A DNA stretch of 64,000 nt from Microdochium bolleyi (GCA_001566295.1 KQ964247.1:1550001-1614000); one strand, 5' to 3'; positions 21,809 to 34,408 are shown, counted from the stretch's first letter. Numbers and translations: made by a program. Notes: generated by a model not told the origin, from the sequence alone.

Positions 21809-22405
21809 GTGTCGATCTGTGTGATTGGAGACCTGTAGACCACAACGGGGTTTCACTAGCTGCGATTCTATTTCTAGTTGACTTGGTACCTGTACAATGA
21901 AGCATATAGCGATAGCAAAACCGTAGTTACACATATACTCTTGGATCTTGCCGATACACCGTCGAAGTCTGTGTCCGAAAGCACGATGAACACGACTGCT
22001 CCCCATTTTCGCACTTGCAGCATTGGACCAGTGGCAGTGTGCATTCCGAGCTCATGCCTCGTTGGTGATTTGTCAAATCAGGCATGATCTTTCTCTAATT
22101 ACCCTCTCACTGCAGTCGCATTAAGTCGCCAGCCAGTCTACTATCACTAGAGTCCTTGACAAAGCGCCGAGCATGTGATTGGTATGCGATGGATCACCAT
22201 ATTCTACGTAATAGACTTCGGAAAGAGTAACCGCTCACTGCGATCAGCTGACAAGAGCAGAGGAGCGACAGACTGCGTGCGTAGGGTGTCCTCGAGGAAC
22301 ATGGAGCTGCGTGGAGAGCGCTGGCTGGAAGAGAAGAAAATGCTATGAAGGCCGCTGGCAGAAAGACGCAGTAAACAGGAACAGAACCGGCCGAGAACAA
22401 ACTCC
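21809..22405. other. Convergent 3' region
   Basis: This spacer lies between the 3' ends of the alcohol oxidase and the PROPPIN genes. No gene or notable repeat is seen. Confidence 0.5.
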
Positions 22406-23893
22406 TCATGTCGACCCCGGATACCTCTTCCACCCTTCCCGGACGAGCGCTAGCCCGCCGCCGCCGCCCCCATCCGCGGTGTCCTGCACGAGGACGAACT
22501 TCTCCCAGCGCGCGTCCACACCCGCGCCGACCACTGCGAGCGTGTGCTCGTCGAGCCAGCCTATGATGCCCTTCATCGGCCTCGACGTGGTGCCCAGCAC
22601 GGCATTGTGGTCCGCAGGCCCGCCGCCTGCACCGCCACCGGCTCCCCCTCCTAATCCTGATCCCGCTCCTCCACCACCACCGCTGCTGCTCCCGCCAGCC
22701 CTGCTCATCCCACCGGGCCCGATGAGCGGCTCCTGCCCGGAGTCAAATGGTGCCGAGGCGAATGAGTACACGTCGCCGAACGGGCCGAACGGTATACTCG
22801 ACAGGAACCCCCACTTGCTCGTCCGCGTGTCGCCGGGGCTCGTCCCTGTTGCTACCGCGCCCGTGGTAGAGGGATTCGCGCCGCCGGGAGAGCGAGGTGG
22901 CGAGGATGGTGACGGACCGCGGCGCTGGCCGACAGGGACGTCGAAGATGTGCAGGTTTCCCTTGTCAGAGGTGCAAGCGAGCATGGCGCCTGATGGGCTG
23001 AAGCGCAGTGAGAAGACGGTCGCCGAGTCTGTGCCGCGCCGGCGCTCGGCGATACGTGCGCAGCTGCTGGTCGCGTATATCCTGATGATGGTGCCCTGTG
23101 TGGTGGTGGCGGTGCGAAAGAGTTTAGCAATGAATGATGAGACTTGTTCTGGCGGGGGAAGGGAATAAGGAGGTCGAAAGTGAAAGGTGTGTACATAAGT
23201 GGCTTGTGTCGAGTGCGCTTACCTTTTCGCTCGCAGTGGCCAGTAGTTCGCCGTCTGTGCTGAGCTGGAGGGCTTTGAGGCTCGAATTGTGTGCCGGTAT
23301 GATGCTGACACTATCCGTGTCGAGGTGGACGACCTGCACTTGGCCCGGTATCCTGCCGGGGAACACGAGGTACTTGTCCGACAAGCAGCACAACCCCTGG
23401 AGGTTGTCTGCCGTCTCGTAGATCGCCAGAGGCTTGGGTTTCTTCTCAAAGGCGTACACGCGGACGCTGTTCTGCAGCACGACGACGACGCGGGTGCGGG
23501 ACAGCTGTACACCGCGGACGGCCGTGAGGGTGGTAATCTCGAGCGCTGTCTTGCCCTTGCTGTCGTCCCAGATGATGACCTTGTTCTGGGGGAACTTAGG
23601 GGCCCTGCCGCCGCCGACGAGGGCGACGTAGTTTGCATTGCCCATCATCTGGGCAAGGCCGATACCTGCCTTGAGGTCACGGGATATCTGCAGCTTGCAT
23701 GCCCGCGAGAGGTATACTGCGACGGATGTATGTCAGCGGAGAATCACAGCGAGAAAGTGGAAGGAGGAAAGTATGCATCCGTACTGCAGAAGCCCGTGGG
23801 CAGGCCAACCGCGAATCGACTGGCATCTTGGTTAAAGGCGACTGAGAGGACCGGCGACTCGTTTGGTGCCTCGATCGGTGGCCGCGTATCCAT
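22406..23893 (-). CDS. HSV2: PROPPIN WD40-type phosphoinositide-binding protein, Hsv2-like
   Basis: PROPPINs are seven-bladed beta-propellers that bind PI3P and PI(3,5)P2 and act in autophagy and vacuole or endosome membranes. The exons are 23893-23785, 23716-23223 and 23095-22406, giving 430 residues. The first intron uses a weak GTACGG donor, but joining it gives GFCIYLSRACKLQISRD, which fits the family. The conserved NANYVALVGGG and QNKVIIWDD follow. The lipid-binding motif is at 219-222 and reads RRRG, so the first position is Arg instead of the usual Leu or Phe; the core RRG is intact. A Pro/Ser stretch and a Gly-rich loop of about 40 residues interrupt the later blades. They are followed by GIIGWLDEHTLAVVGAG and EGWKRY, which point to Hsv2 rather than Atg18 or Atg21. 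Confidence 0.9.
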
Positions 23894-23989
23894 GCCTCCC
23901 AGCTTCACGGCCCCGCGCAACCGTCACTGAGTACTACGTCGTCGGAGTCCTCGCAGTGAAAAAGGACCAAGCACATGAAAAGGGAGAAG

Positions 23990-23995
23990 CTTATA
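23990..23995 (-). promoter_or_regulatory. TATA-like element upstream of HSV2
   Basis: On the coding strand this reads CTATAAGC, about 97 bp before the HSV2 start codon. Called from sequence and spacing only. Confidence 0.35.
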
Positions 23996-26441
23996 GTCCG
24001 GACGAGAATCAGAATCAGATCGTCGTTGATGTCACGTTGTGTCGTTGCGTTAGAGCTTGACGGAATTGGCGACCGGTGATGAGGCCCCCGGTGGTTCCGA
24101 TGTTGCTGGCAAGTGGAACAAAACCGTGATAGTGGTGCTGCCTGCTTGCGTCAAGTGGACGTTCCGATGTCAGCTTATCCGATGGGCGGCACTTGGCAGC
24201 GATACACTTCTACGGCCTCGGGTTCAGATCTGGATGATGGAATGGTTGCATGAGGATGTGCTGGGGCAGCTCTCGGCGAGTGGTGTATGCCTGGGAGCTA
24301 TGAAGCTTGTGTGGGGGCGCCTCAGATGAGAGACCTGTCGACAACTTGTTGGTGGTGCACGAACGATAATGCATATTGTGTTGTTTGGGCCATGTGAGGG
24401 CCACACAGCTCCATCTCGGGGCAGAGTTGGAAGTCGGAATACAGTGTCGTATGATTCATAGCATTACAATACATGCCCGCGACGACGTCTCTTGTGGAGC
24501 TAGGCACGGTACCATGGACGTCCACGATTATTACCTACGATGGGTACGGGTACCCGTGGGTAAATGAGAGGCGTGGGAAGCTCGCATGACCACCTGGTCA
24601 CGCGTCGCCCGTGAAGTTATAGGCAGTGGTAAGTTTCTACCTCTATGAACTCCACACGTGAGCGCAATGAATCGAATGATGCAGGCGGAAAGTGAGGGCG
24701 TGTGTTGGAAAGGTTGAGCTACTTATAAAGCTTCGTTTGGTAAGACTTGGCCTGGCTAAAGTCGAAGCGTTGGAGCTGCGCTCTGGAGTTGTGTGACGGC
24801 CAGCCAAGTCAGCAAGCGGACTTTGGAGGTTCAGGGTCGGGATTGCTGCCCCGCAAAAGCATGAGCACGGACCAGGAAGCTACACTGGACCCTCTTTGTC
24901 CCTGATATGCCACTCTGGACAAAGGGGTCGTGTCACTGTCCAGGTCTAATAGTGCGGCAGCTGGTTCTGCATACTTCGCGAGATGCCGTATTCTCACCTG
25001 CCAGCTCATACCCTCCCGCCAGCAGCCCGGCAGGACCATACATCAGGCACTGAAGAAGTGACGGTCTTTGCGACGCAGCCATGAGGGCAGGCCGGGGTGT
25101 TGGGGCAGCCTCGCATTTCGAACGTGGTTGCTTTCCAGCCCAGCCAAGCCATGCGTTCTGGAATGCTGCAACAGCTCTTGCAAGAATCGAGATCCCAGAG
25201 GTTGTACCAGAGTGCTGTGGCAGCAAAGCGTCGTGTAACTCCCGTCAAGCCGGCCCCCTTATTGTGATTGCCGTTGCGTTGTCCAGGTGGTTGAGGATGT
25301 GCAGGGAGCTGCAGTCCAATCGGAAACCCAGTCGATCACGCTGATCCGTGTTTCCCACTTTTCAGGACAGGACAGGTGCAGAGCGGGCGAGACTTGCTCG
25401 AGAGTGAATCGTCTCGTGCTCCGTGGCATGGCGACGACCTCGCGACGAAGTTGGGAGGGACAAGTAGCAGCATGCCTTGCGAACGGCGATGGCCCGGCAC
25501 GCAGCTGAGAGATCTCGCGAAGGTAATCAGGTGCTTTAAAAGCTGGCTCCTGGTAACTTACCTCACAAGAAAGAACAGCAACCAGAAATGCTCGGAGGGA
25601 GGAATGCCCCTGGCTCGATAGTGAGATGCATGGGGGGACGCAGCTGCCCACCGCTCTTCTGTAGACCACCCGGTGTGCAGCTGCCGGCAGTGAAATTAGA
25701 CATTTCTGGGAGACTGGGCACCTCCAGCCAGCGCCGAGAGACAGGACGGACAATGGCTCGCAGCGGCCGGGTGTGCAGGTGTGGGAGAGAGCTCCCAGCC
25801 TACCCCCCCAAAGGCTCCGTCAGTCAGTCAATCAGGGTCAATCGCCCAGCCTAACAGGGGAGACCCGCAACGCACGCCTCTCCATGGAGGCATCCCTTCT
25901 TCTTCCCTTTCCACGCTTCGCCGACCCAGGTGTTTCTCGTAAAACACCCGCGACCGTGTCAACCTCCACCTTCACCTGCAGGACGCTCTCTTCCTGCCTC
26001 CTCGCGACTCACTTTCGATAGCCGCACTGCCGCCCGCGCCGTGCCAATCTTGCTCCGCACAGCCCCGTCTCGCTTCTCGACCTCCCCATTTCCACCGCCC
26101 GTTGGCCTCTGCCAACCTCTAAGCCGTAAGCTAACGCTCCCTTCCCTGGCTCGAGTTTGATGACTCGCCCCCTTATACCTCCCCGTCGACATGGGACGTG
26201 CTGGCCTTGGGCACTACCGCACTTCCTCTCCCGGCCAAGCTGCAGCCCGCCCACCGTGCCCCAAAACTCCACCTCCACCATCGTCACCCGAAGAGCTCTT
26301 GTTTCCGCTGTCGTCGACCATTGTCGCCGTAGCACCTCGTCAGCTCCATCTGTGCCCCATCAGCTCTCTTGCAGCCTTCCCACGCTCGACGCGGAGATCA
26401 CCACCTTGCCCATCTGCTACCTCTCACGACGCTAATTCAAG
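23996..26441. other. Divergent promoter region between HSV2 and the septin
   Basis: About 2.4 kb separate two divergent starts. The last 550 bp before the septin ATG are strongly C/T-rich, as expected of a fungal 5' leader. CGGGTACCCG at 24547-24556 is a perfect 10-bp palindrome, and TATAAA occurs at 24724-24729 (+) with no gene recognised after it. Open frames in 25.0-25.9 kb show no protein family. Confidence 0.4.
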
Positions 26442-27926
26442 ATGATGGAACGACAGAAGATGCTTCGCCGGAAGAAGAACGTGAAGAAGGGAATCCAGTT
26501 CTGCCTGATGGTATGCGGCGCCTCGGGAACTGGTAAGTACTCCTGAACTCGGCGTCACGACAATCTCGATGCCCTCGACAAGCACCCAGCACACCGCTGA
26601 CCAGTCTCAATTGAACAACAGGACGCACCACCTTTGTCAACACGCTTTGTGGCAAGTCGGTCCTGAACCACCTGGACTCGGAGGATGCTGGATCGGCCCA
26701 CGTCGAGGATGGTGTCAAGATCAAGCCTATCACTGTCGGTAAGCAACCCCAATCAACACCCACTATTGAATCTGCTAACCAGATTGGTTGCCAGAGCTCG
26801 AACTCGATGAGGAGGGCACTCGCATCTCCTTGACCATTGTCGACACTCCCGGCTTTGGCGACCAGATCGATAACGAGGCCAGGTACGCAGACCGCAACCA
26901 TATACCCTCGAAACACTCCAAATACAAATCTCTAACTCCTAATCTCAAAACAGCTTCTCGGAGATCGTGGGCTACCTCGAGAGACAATATGATGACATTC
27001 TCGCGGAAGAGTCCCGTATCAAGCGTAACCCCCGTTTCAGGGACAACCGTGTTCACGCCATGCTCTACTTTATCACCCCTACAGGTCACGGGTATGTCCC
27101 GACAATATTTCCCTGTTGCGAAGCCAACACTAACAACCATGTAGCCTCCGTGAGCTCGACATCGAGCTGATGAAGCGCCTGGCGCCTCGTGTCAACGTCA
27201 TCCCCGTCATTGGCAGAGCCGACTCCCTGACCCCCGCCGAACTTGCCGAGTCCAAGAAGCTTGTCATGGAGGACATTGAGCACTACCGCATTCCTGTATA
27301 CAACTTCCCGTACGATATCGAGGAGGATGACGAGGACACTGTCGAGGAGAACGCCGAGCTCAGAGGTCTCATGCCCTTCGCTATCGTCGGTTCGGAGGAG
27401 GTCGTCGAGATTGGCGGCCGCAAGGTCCGTGCCCGGCAATACCCATGGGGTGTTGTCGAGGTCGACAACCCTCGCCACTCTGACTTCCTTGCCATCCGAT
27501 CTGCTCTTCTCCACAGCCATCTGGCTGATTTGAAGGAGATCACCCACGACTTCTTGTACGAGAACTACCGTACCGAGAAGCTCAGCAAGAGTGTCGAGGG
27601 CGGTGCTGCTGTGTATGTCCTAACTATTCTTCCAGTCGTTTCTCCTTCTTGTCTGCTAACATTCTTCCAGCGACTCTTCGATGAACCCTGAGGATCTTGC
27701 CTCCCAGTCTGTGCGCCTCAAGGAGGAGCAGCTCCGCCGCGAGGAGGAGAAGCTCCGCGAGATCGAGGTCAAGGTACAGCGCGAGATTAACGAGAAGCGC
27801 CAGGAGCTATTGGCCCGCGAGTCTCAATTGCGCGAGATCGAGGCCAGGATGCAACGAGAGGCTGCTGCTGTCGCTGCTGGGACACCTACTACAACCGAAG
27901 CTAATGGCGAGCACGGTCGCGAATAA
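26442..27926 (+). CDS. Septin, Cdc11/AspA group
   Basis: Septins are GTP-binding proteins that form heteropolymeric filaments at septa, hyphal tips and branch sites. The exons are 26442-26532, 26622-26738, 26795-26882, 26954-27091, 27145-27612 and 27671-27926, giving 385 residues. All five introns are short and restore conserved motifs. The P-loop region reads GASGTGRTTF at 26-35, with Arg where most septins have Lys; yeast Cdc11 also has Arg there, which supports this group. The G3 box is DTPGFGD and the G4 position reads GRAD. The septin unique element lies near YPWGVVEV. A Glu/Arg/Lys-rich coiled coil occupies about 310-370. A second ATG follows directly at codon 2, so the start could be 26442 or 26445. 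Confidence 0.95.
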
Positions 27927-28731
27927 GTTGTTCAGTCTCATGAGAATGCCTGACGACTTACTCCCGACCACTCAAAGGCACAATTCACTGACAATGGAAT
28001 ATTTTGCCACACTGGGATGTGCACCGCGACTATGTTCAGGGCGAGACTACCACTCTCCGGAGATCTCATCATAGCTGGCAAGCATTGTCAGGCTCCCATC
28101 AGGCCCAAGTCTTTATGCTATCTCGGCGCGGCTTAAATCTATCTATGATACCATTGTCAGGGAATCCTGCTTGGTCAAGAGTGAGCACCTCCTTGTGGGC
28201 CAGTCCAGCTTGAACTGGTCTCTAGTTTTCAGCTCCTGTTACGTAGCCAGCTTCTTTACCCTTGTGTCTTCTTTCTTCTTAGTAGTAGTGGCATTCTAAT
28301 TTTGACACAAGGACCTTGATATCCAAAAATCATATTCATCACGTTTCCTCGCTGTATGCTTTTCGGCCGTAGGCAGTCATTTTCCTTGGAGACGTGATAA
28401 CAGTACTTCTATTAAGTCCAGACTGGTGCCCGACTACACGTTGAGGCTTTGGTGACAAAAGAGATAACGAATGCCCTGCTTCAACTATTCCATTGAGCAC
28501 CGCGAAGGCAATCTCATCAGACAATTTCCGTTATTCCGCTGCGAACTAGCACTGTTCCATCCATTATTCCTGTGACCCCGAGCCAATACGCTACAGCCAA
28601 CTGTGGTCCTTGAGCAGTGTTACGTGTTCCATGTGCACATTATCTCTTCGCGTGGTGCTGCATTCTTCCTCCCTTCGCAATTCTTCATCTTTTCCGGTCG
28701 GTTCACAACTCTCCCTATGATACCAGCCAAC
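27927..28731. other. Convergent 3' region
   Basis: This spacer lies between convergent septin and BI-1-like genes and should contain both 3' UTRs. No gene is supported. Confidence 0.5.
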
Positions 28732-29663
28732 CTAGTTGTTACTCTGGCTGTTGAGGATGCGCAGAATGGCGAGGAAGAGGTTGATGATATCGAGGTAAAG
28801 GCTGATGGCGGCGGCGATCTCCTCCTCGACGTGGTGCTTGCGGATGACCATCTGGGTGTCGACGAGGATGTATGCCGAGAATAGGAGGGCCGAGATGCCG
28901 CCGTATACGAGCTCGCCGGTCGAGCTGTAGGGGAGGAACATGAACATGAAGCCGAAGAGGACGAGTCCCCAGAGCGCGCCGAAGAGGTATGGCATCCACG
29001 AGGTGAAGTCATACTTGGACTGGCAGGCGAACAGGGTGAGGAAGACGAAGATGCCGCCTGTGAGGATCGTCGCGTTGAGCACGATGCCGGAGTCGTAGAG
29101 CGAGACAATGACCGAGATGGAGTAGGCCTCAAGGAGTGTGAAGCCGGTGAGGAAGAGCAGGTTGGTAGGGTACGACTTGCGCTTCCAGTAGGTGAGGCCG
29201 AGGAAGACGAGGGCGCCAAAGAGCTAGGTGACATGGCAGACGTTAGTATGTCGCTTTCCAAGGTTGCAAGTATGCTCTGACATCAGATCCTCTGAGATCC
29301 GATTTCGCGGGTTTCACTTACGGAAACGTAGACCAACGCTGGGTGCGACTGAATCCAGGTTTTGTAGCTCTCGCTCCAGAACGAGATGCTGCTGACAGCA
29401 GCAGTCAGGATGATCTGCGCCGTCAGGATGGTGTAGACCTTGCGGATGAACTGGTTGCGGATGTCGACGGTGGCTTCGGCGACGGAGCCGCCGAACTTGA
29501 AGTCGTCGGGAATGTTGTCCTCGCTGCTTCGCGGCTCGCCGAAGATGTTGGACGAGCTCGACGCCGGCTCGGCCGCCTGGTAAGACGGAGGCGCCTGTGC
29601 CCAGGAGCCGCCCTCGTCGGGGTCCTGGGTCGGCGCGGGTTGGTATTTGGTGGTAGCCGCCAT
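28732..29663 (-). CDS. Bax-inhibitor-1-like (TMBIM/LFG family) membrane protein
   Basis: BI-1 family proteins are multi-spanning ER, Golgi or vacuole membrane proteins that influence calcium leak and stress-induced cell death; yeast Bxi1 is the nearest well-known relative. The exons are 29663-29322 and 29223-28732, with a 98-bp intron in phase 0, giving 277 residues. The first 60 residues are polar and Pro/Ser-rich. About seven hydrophobic segments follow. FTSWMPYLFGALWG and the late YILVDTQMVI, with its conserved Asp, match the family signature. The protein ends with YLDIINLFLAILRILNSQSNN split around the final helix, a typical family C-terminus. The frame is open upstream of the chosen ATG and a longer form cannot be excluded, but 277 residues is a usual length. 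Confidence 0.92.
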
Positions 29664-32102
29664 CGTAAGCGGATGCGCTGTGCTGCTGACCGATGCGTTT
29701 CTTGTAGTGCCGCTTCTGAATGCTGTGCCGACGCGATCAAAATCAATCAGGGAGCTGGTGGGCGCAGATGAAGCCTGTCGCTGAGGCGTGTAGCTGTGTG
29801 ATGATGCAAAGTGGTCGAAGTAGGCAACGTCGTGTTGCCTGGCGCGGGCGGTTGCCTCCAAGACGTCTTGCGCGGGGGCGAGTCCCGGCCGTCACGTTTC
29901 CGGGTCATGGGCCGTCATCGAATGGAGCTGTTATGTAAGCGTGGTTGATGGTGTGCAATACAGTGTTCGCTCGCTTCCGTACAGCCGTATCGAGAAGGTT
30001 CTCCGAACTGTCAAGCCCTTTCTAGACACACGTGCTTCAAGACAAGATGGGACAAAGCGCTCGCAATGGTCGTAGGTAGGTGCACAGGTACTCTGCCAAA
30101 TTTTGTTATCCCGTCTAGAGCCTCAATTATCATAGACGTCTTTGAACCTTGGTGCCTCTGGCAGATTGCGACATCGGGCCCAGCCGATTGATAATCTTGG
30201 CACCTTGATAGGGCTCGATACTGCTGGGCGTTGTATCTGTGGATCTTGCTTGGCCACCTTTGAGTTGATTTCACTTTTCCGGCTATGGAATGAGCCTCCT
30301 CTCATTGCATTTCGCTGGCCGACATGTTGTGCAGTTGCTGCTGCAAGTGCAAGATCCAGTGCAGGTAGGGCCTGCAAGCGCGGTCGGTCTTTTCGTTGCT
30401 GCCACGAACTGCACGATCCGCGATAAATCGTGGTCTGGAAAGTGATCGTTGACTTGCGAGCAAGTCGAAGCGTGTAGAGACTTCTATGACGGCTTCTATG
30501 AGGGGGCACAACCACAACACTGATCTGCTCGGAACAAGCAAGAGGGCATTGACGCCGAAGCTGAACCATCTGGCACCTGCCAGATAATGCCCTGGTGGAC
30601 AATAGGGGTAACCATGGCCGAGCCCGAACGGCAGTGGACTGGGAAGGCCTGCAAAGTCGTAGTCTGCAGACCCTCCCTGGCACGGGCAGAAGCTTGGCAG
30701 TGGGTGCACTCTGCAGTTCTGGCGAGGAGGTGCTTGCATTGCAAAATGGCACAATCTCCTTCACCGCTCCGCTCGGGCTGGGGGGCCCCAGGCGCAGAGG
30801 CAGCATTGCCCGCCTATCAGCATGCGGGAAAGGGGGCTGCTGGCTGCCCTCCGGTACCTGGAAGCTCACATGCTTGCGCGGTTCTCAGCTCTGGAGCGCT
30901 CGAGCTGTGGCTCTGTGGGGGTGTGGGTGCGACGCTCCCTCCAAGCAGGACCGCAGGAAGCCGCGGGCTCCAGGAACGATGCCGTCGAGGCGGCAGAACT
31001 CGCAATAGACTGCACCAGGCCATGCACGTGTGTCCACAATCGATGCTCAAAAGTACACACGAGCCACGCGGGGAGCGGAGCTGGGCCAGAGCAGTACCAG
31101 AAGCTCGTTGTAACCGAGCTGTTGCTGTCGATTTTGATGGCAACTAAAGCTGCAGCCAGCCAATGAGGCTGCCACGGTTTGTGAGCTGAGGCGGGCTTGT
31201 GGAATATCACGATCTGGCTGGCATTGGCTGCCACATGCACCTTTCAAGCTGATTAGAGCGGCGGCAGCAGTGAAGGGCTTCCAACATTGAGCCCGACTGA
31301 CCTCAAAGCGCGTAAGAGAGGGCTCATTCACGGGTTTCAATGCCTCATTACATGTATCTCCAAGGTGTTTGTTGGGGCGTGCCAGGGGGTAGGCCTCTCG
31401 CCTGCACATCTCCATGTGCCTGCCCCTCCTTCCGCCGCCCGTGTTGGCTGCAGCCCCAGCCGGCACAGCACAATAGGCTCGCACTCGGCCACTGGCTGCG
31501 ACCCTCCCGGCCTCGACCCCTTGCCCGCCTACCCAATCCAGGCGAAGGCCAGGGTCGTATGGCGGCGCCCAAACCCAGCTCTTCTCCTGAGAGCAATTGT
31601 CGATATTAGGGGACTTTTCTCGCGCCGCCATCCGTCTCCTTCTTTTTCACCACCCAGACTCCCCTAAAGGCCGCTGCTCGTCCTCCTCGAGCATTTCTCG
31701 TCTGACGCCCAGCCTCTCGCTCCCGCCAACCGCCAGCTGCTTTCTCTCGTGGCCTTCGGCGTCCTCGTCTTTGTTTCGCGCTGTCCTGAAAGACCTATCT
31801 CCATTCTTAGTCCGACCCCAGCAAAATCGTACCACCTTACCTTCGCACGACCTTCCACCTACCTCCTCTGTCGACCGCTTGTATCCCTCGACCGCCTCGA
31901 TTTGCAACTCGCACAACCCGAAAAACGAAGCAGTTCCTTGGACTCTCCGGTTCTCCTCCCACCGCTGCCTCCAGGGGGTCCTGCGGAAAGCCAAAGTACC
32001 CGGCTTTCCTCCATCAGCGAACCCGCTGTGGCCAGTGTTCCTGCTGCAAGTGTGGAGACAGTGCCCCAGACACGCACCGTGGCTTCGCGGCCCAGGTCGA
32101 CA
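29664..32102. other. Divergent promoter region between the BI-1-like and ceramide synthase genes
   Basis: About 2.4 kb hold two divergent promoters. The largest frames here, such as 30123-30869 (-), have no family resemblance. From 31600 to 32102 the DNA is C/T-rich and reads open in the ceramide synthase frame from about 31749, without an ATG. Confidence 0.4.
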
Positions 32103-33740
32103 ATGGCTTCAAATTCTACCAGTGACAAGGCGCAGCCTCCTGCAACGAGGCCTGCTGTCGCTTCTCGCAACTCGATGAACGGGCCATTATATATGCAGAG
32201 CAACAGGAAGGCACTTCTCCGGAGAGTACGGAGGAAAGGAGATGGCCCGATCAAGAGCATGTGCCGCTGGCTCGTCGACAACCAAACTGGTATGTTCAAT
32301 GGAGCTTAATTCTTTGCCAGATGGCAATTTGTGCCTTCTAGAATTATCATGCTGAATTCTTGAGCCATGGCTGACCAACCCGCTTGCTGAACAGGACTGT
32401 CCTTCAACCTGATTGCTTTCATGTTTCTCGCTCACTACTTTCTCCCGAAAGCTCGGCCTACGACCTCGAAGTTCTTCACATTGGGACACTACAACCCCAG
32501 GACCAATGCGTATGCCAATGGCTCGGACGATTTCTACTTCATCTCGTTCTGCATGGTCCTGTTCACCGGTCTTCGCGCCGGCGTAATGGAGCATGTGCTC
32601 GACCCGATCGCGAAGCACTGGGGCATTTCCAAAAGGAAAGACGTGACGCGCTTCTCGGAGCAAGCCTGGATGCTGCTCTACTACATTGTCTTCTGGAGTC
32701 TCGGCCTGGTGAGTTTCAATCGCAACGCAGCAGAACAAATTCTGCAGCACATGCAAGCACGAACAGATGCTGATACTGGGATATAGTACATCTACCGCAA
32801 CTCGTCTTACTGGTTGAACCTGCCGGAGCTGTGGTCGAATTGGCCCAACCGTGAGATTACCGGTCTCGTCAAGTTCTACATGCTCGCTCAGTGGGCTTTC
32901 TGGCTGCAGCAGATTGTTGTTATCAACATCGAGGAGCGTCGCAAGGACCACTGGCAAATGTTCTCGCACCACATTATCACTATCGGTCTTGTGTCCGGCT
33001 GCTACTACTATCACCACACCCGAGTTGGTAATCTGATCCTGGTGCTCATGGACACCATCGACGTCATCTTGCCTGTAAGTTGAGCGGGTCAGTATCCATG
33101 TATCTGGCGAACACGACTGACAATTTCGAAACAGCTTGCAAAATGCCTCAAGTACCTCGGCTTCAGCACCGTCTGCGATGCCGTCTTCGGGCTCTTCGTC
33201 GTTTCCTGGTTCATCACTCGTCACGTGTTCTACCCGATTGTCTGCTACAGCGTGTGGAAGCACACCCCGGTGGCCATCCCCTCTGGCTGCTACCATGGAA
33301 GCCAGGACAACCTGACCGGCCCGACCCCGATCCCCGACACCTGGGGCCACCTACTCGAGCCGTACATCAACCCAGGCGGCACTGTCTGCTTCGGTGATGG
33401 CGTCCGGTGGGCCTTCTTGTCCGCGCTCTTGTTCTTGCTTGGCCTCACTCTTGTCTGGTTCACGATGATCATTAAGGTTGTCACCAAGGTGCTCCGCGGT
33501 GCCAGCGCCGATGACATCCGTAGTGACGGCGAGGAGGATGAGGCTGAGAGCCTGGAGTATGAATACGAGGAGGTCCAGCCGCTCGAGGAAGAAGTCGGAG
33601 TTGAGGACATCGACCTCAAGGGGTGGGAGCGAAGATCAGGAGTCAAGAGGGCGGCGACAACTTCCTCCGTCAGCCTGCCTGGCCACAGCGATCGCAAGGA
33701 GCTCCTTGGGCGGATCGGCTGTGAGAAGCAAGTTGAGTAA
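32103..33740 (+). CDS. Ceramide synthase (sphingosine N-acyltransferase, LAG1/LAC1 family)
   Basis: It N-acylates sphingoid bases with fatty acyl-CoA in the ER membrane to make ceramide. The exons are 32103-32289, 32395-32708, 32787-33074 and 33135-33740, giving 464 residues. The ATG at 32103 is the first in an otherwise open frame. After a basic 60-residue N-terminus, the multi-TM TLC domain carries the Lag1 motif: His228-His229 in MFSHHIITIGLVSG, the following YYYHHTRVGN, and Asp256 and Asp259 in VLMDTIDVILP. The third intron falls directly after ILP. The C-terminal tail is strongly acidic (about 385-425) and then Ser-rich, typical of a regulated cytosolic tail. Moulds often have two paralogues with different chain-length preference; which one this is cannot be decided from the sequence alone. 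Confidence 0.94.
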
Positions 33741-34408
33741 GGCGGCCGGACGGCGCGGATGCCAATGTTTCCCTCCATTTGCGCAGCGCGCAATGGTCTG
33801 CTTTCATTTTCACCGAGCAGTATTGGGCTTAGAGGTCCTCGCGCTACGGATCGTGCGGCGAGGAGCCAGCAGAAAAGCTGTTTACGATGCATGTCTATTG
33901 TTTTCCGTCTTCAGGGTCATTTTATGGTATAGAATAGAGCCCCAATCATCAGCCCGCCGCTGTTGTGGTCCTACCAACTTCGTCCTCTCATGACACTCGT
34001 CGGCGTTGCCCAGGCGTGCAGACAGTGATTGGTGGCTTATATTGATGCTGTGCCTGTGACAAGGAAGGATCGTGCATAGAATTGCCCAAGTGAGGAGTAC
34101 AACATGGTGGCATCAGAACTCCCGGGTCAGCCCCATGACTATTCCGACAGTCGAAGCCATGTGGCAAAACCCTGTCATGTCTGCGTGCACGCGGGGAACG
34201 CAACAAGTTTCGACTTGAAATTCCAAAAGAGGGTTGGGTGCAGATTGATCTCGGAAGGGCTGCGACGCACATGATACTAAAGGGAAGGAAGACATCTGCA
34301 CATCACAAAAGATGGCCCCTTGTCAAGTAACGCTCGGGTAGCAGAATCGGCAGGTGAAAGGAAAATTAAAGATAGGAATGGCAGCGGGCAAAAAAGACAT
34401 ATTTATGT
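33741..34408. other. Intergenic region between ceramide synthase and tRNA-Thr
   Basis: It contains the ceramide synthase 3' end. No further gene or repeat is recognised. Confidence 0.45.

Noticed and set aside
26442..26536. Loss of the septin GTPase because the P-loop lysine is Arg
   Set aside because: Arg at this position is shared with yeast Cdc11, so it marks the subgroup rather than a new defect.
30123..30869. 248-residue - strand frame upstream of ceramide synthase
   Set aside because: No recognisable motif, and it is overlapped by equally long frames in other phases, which indicates chance openness.
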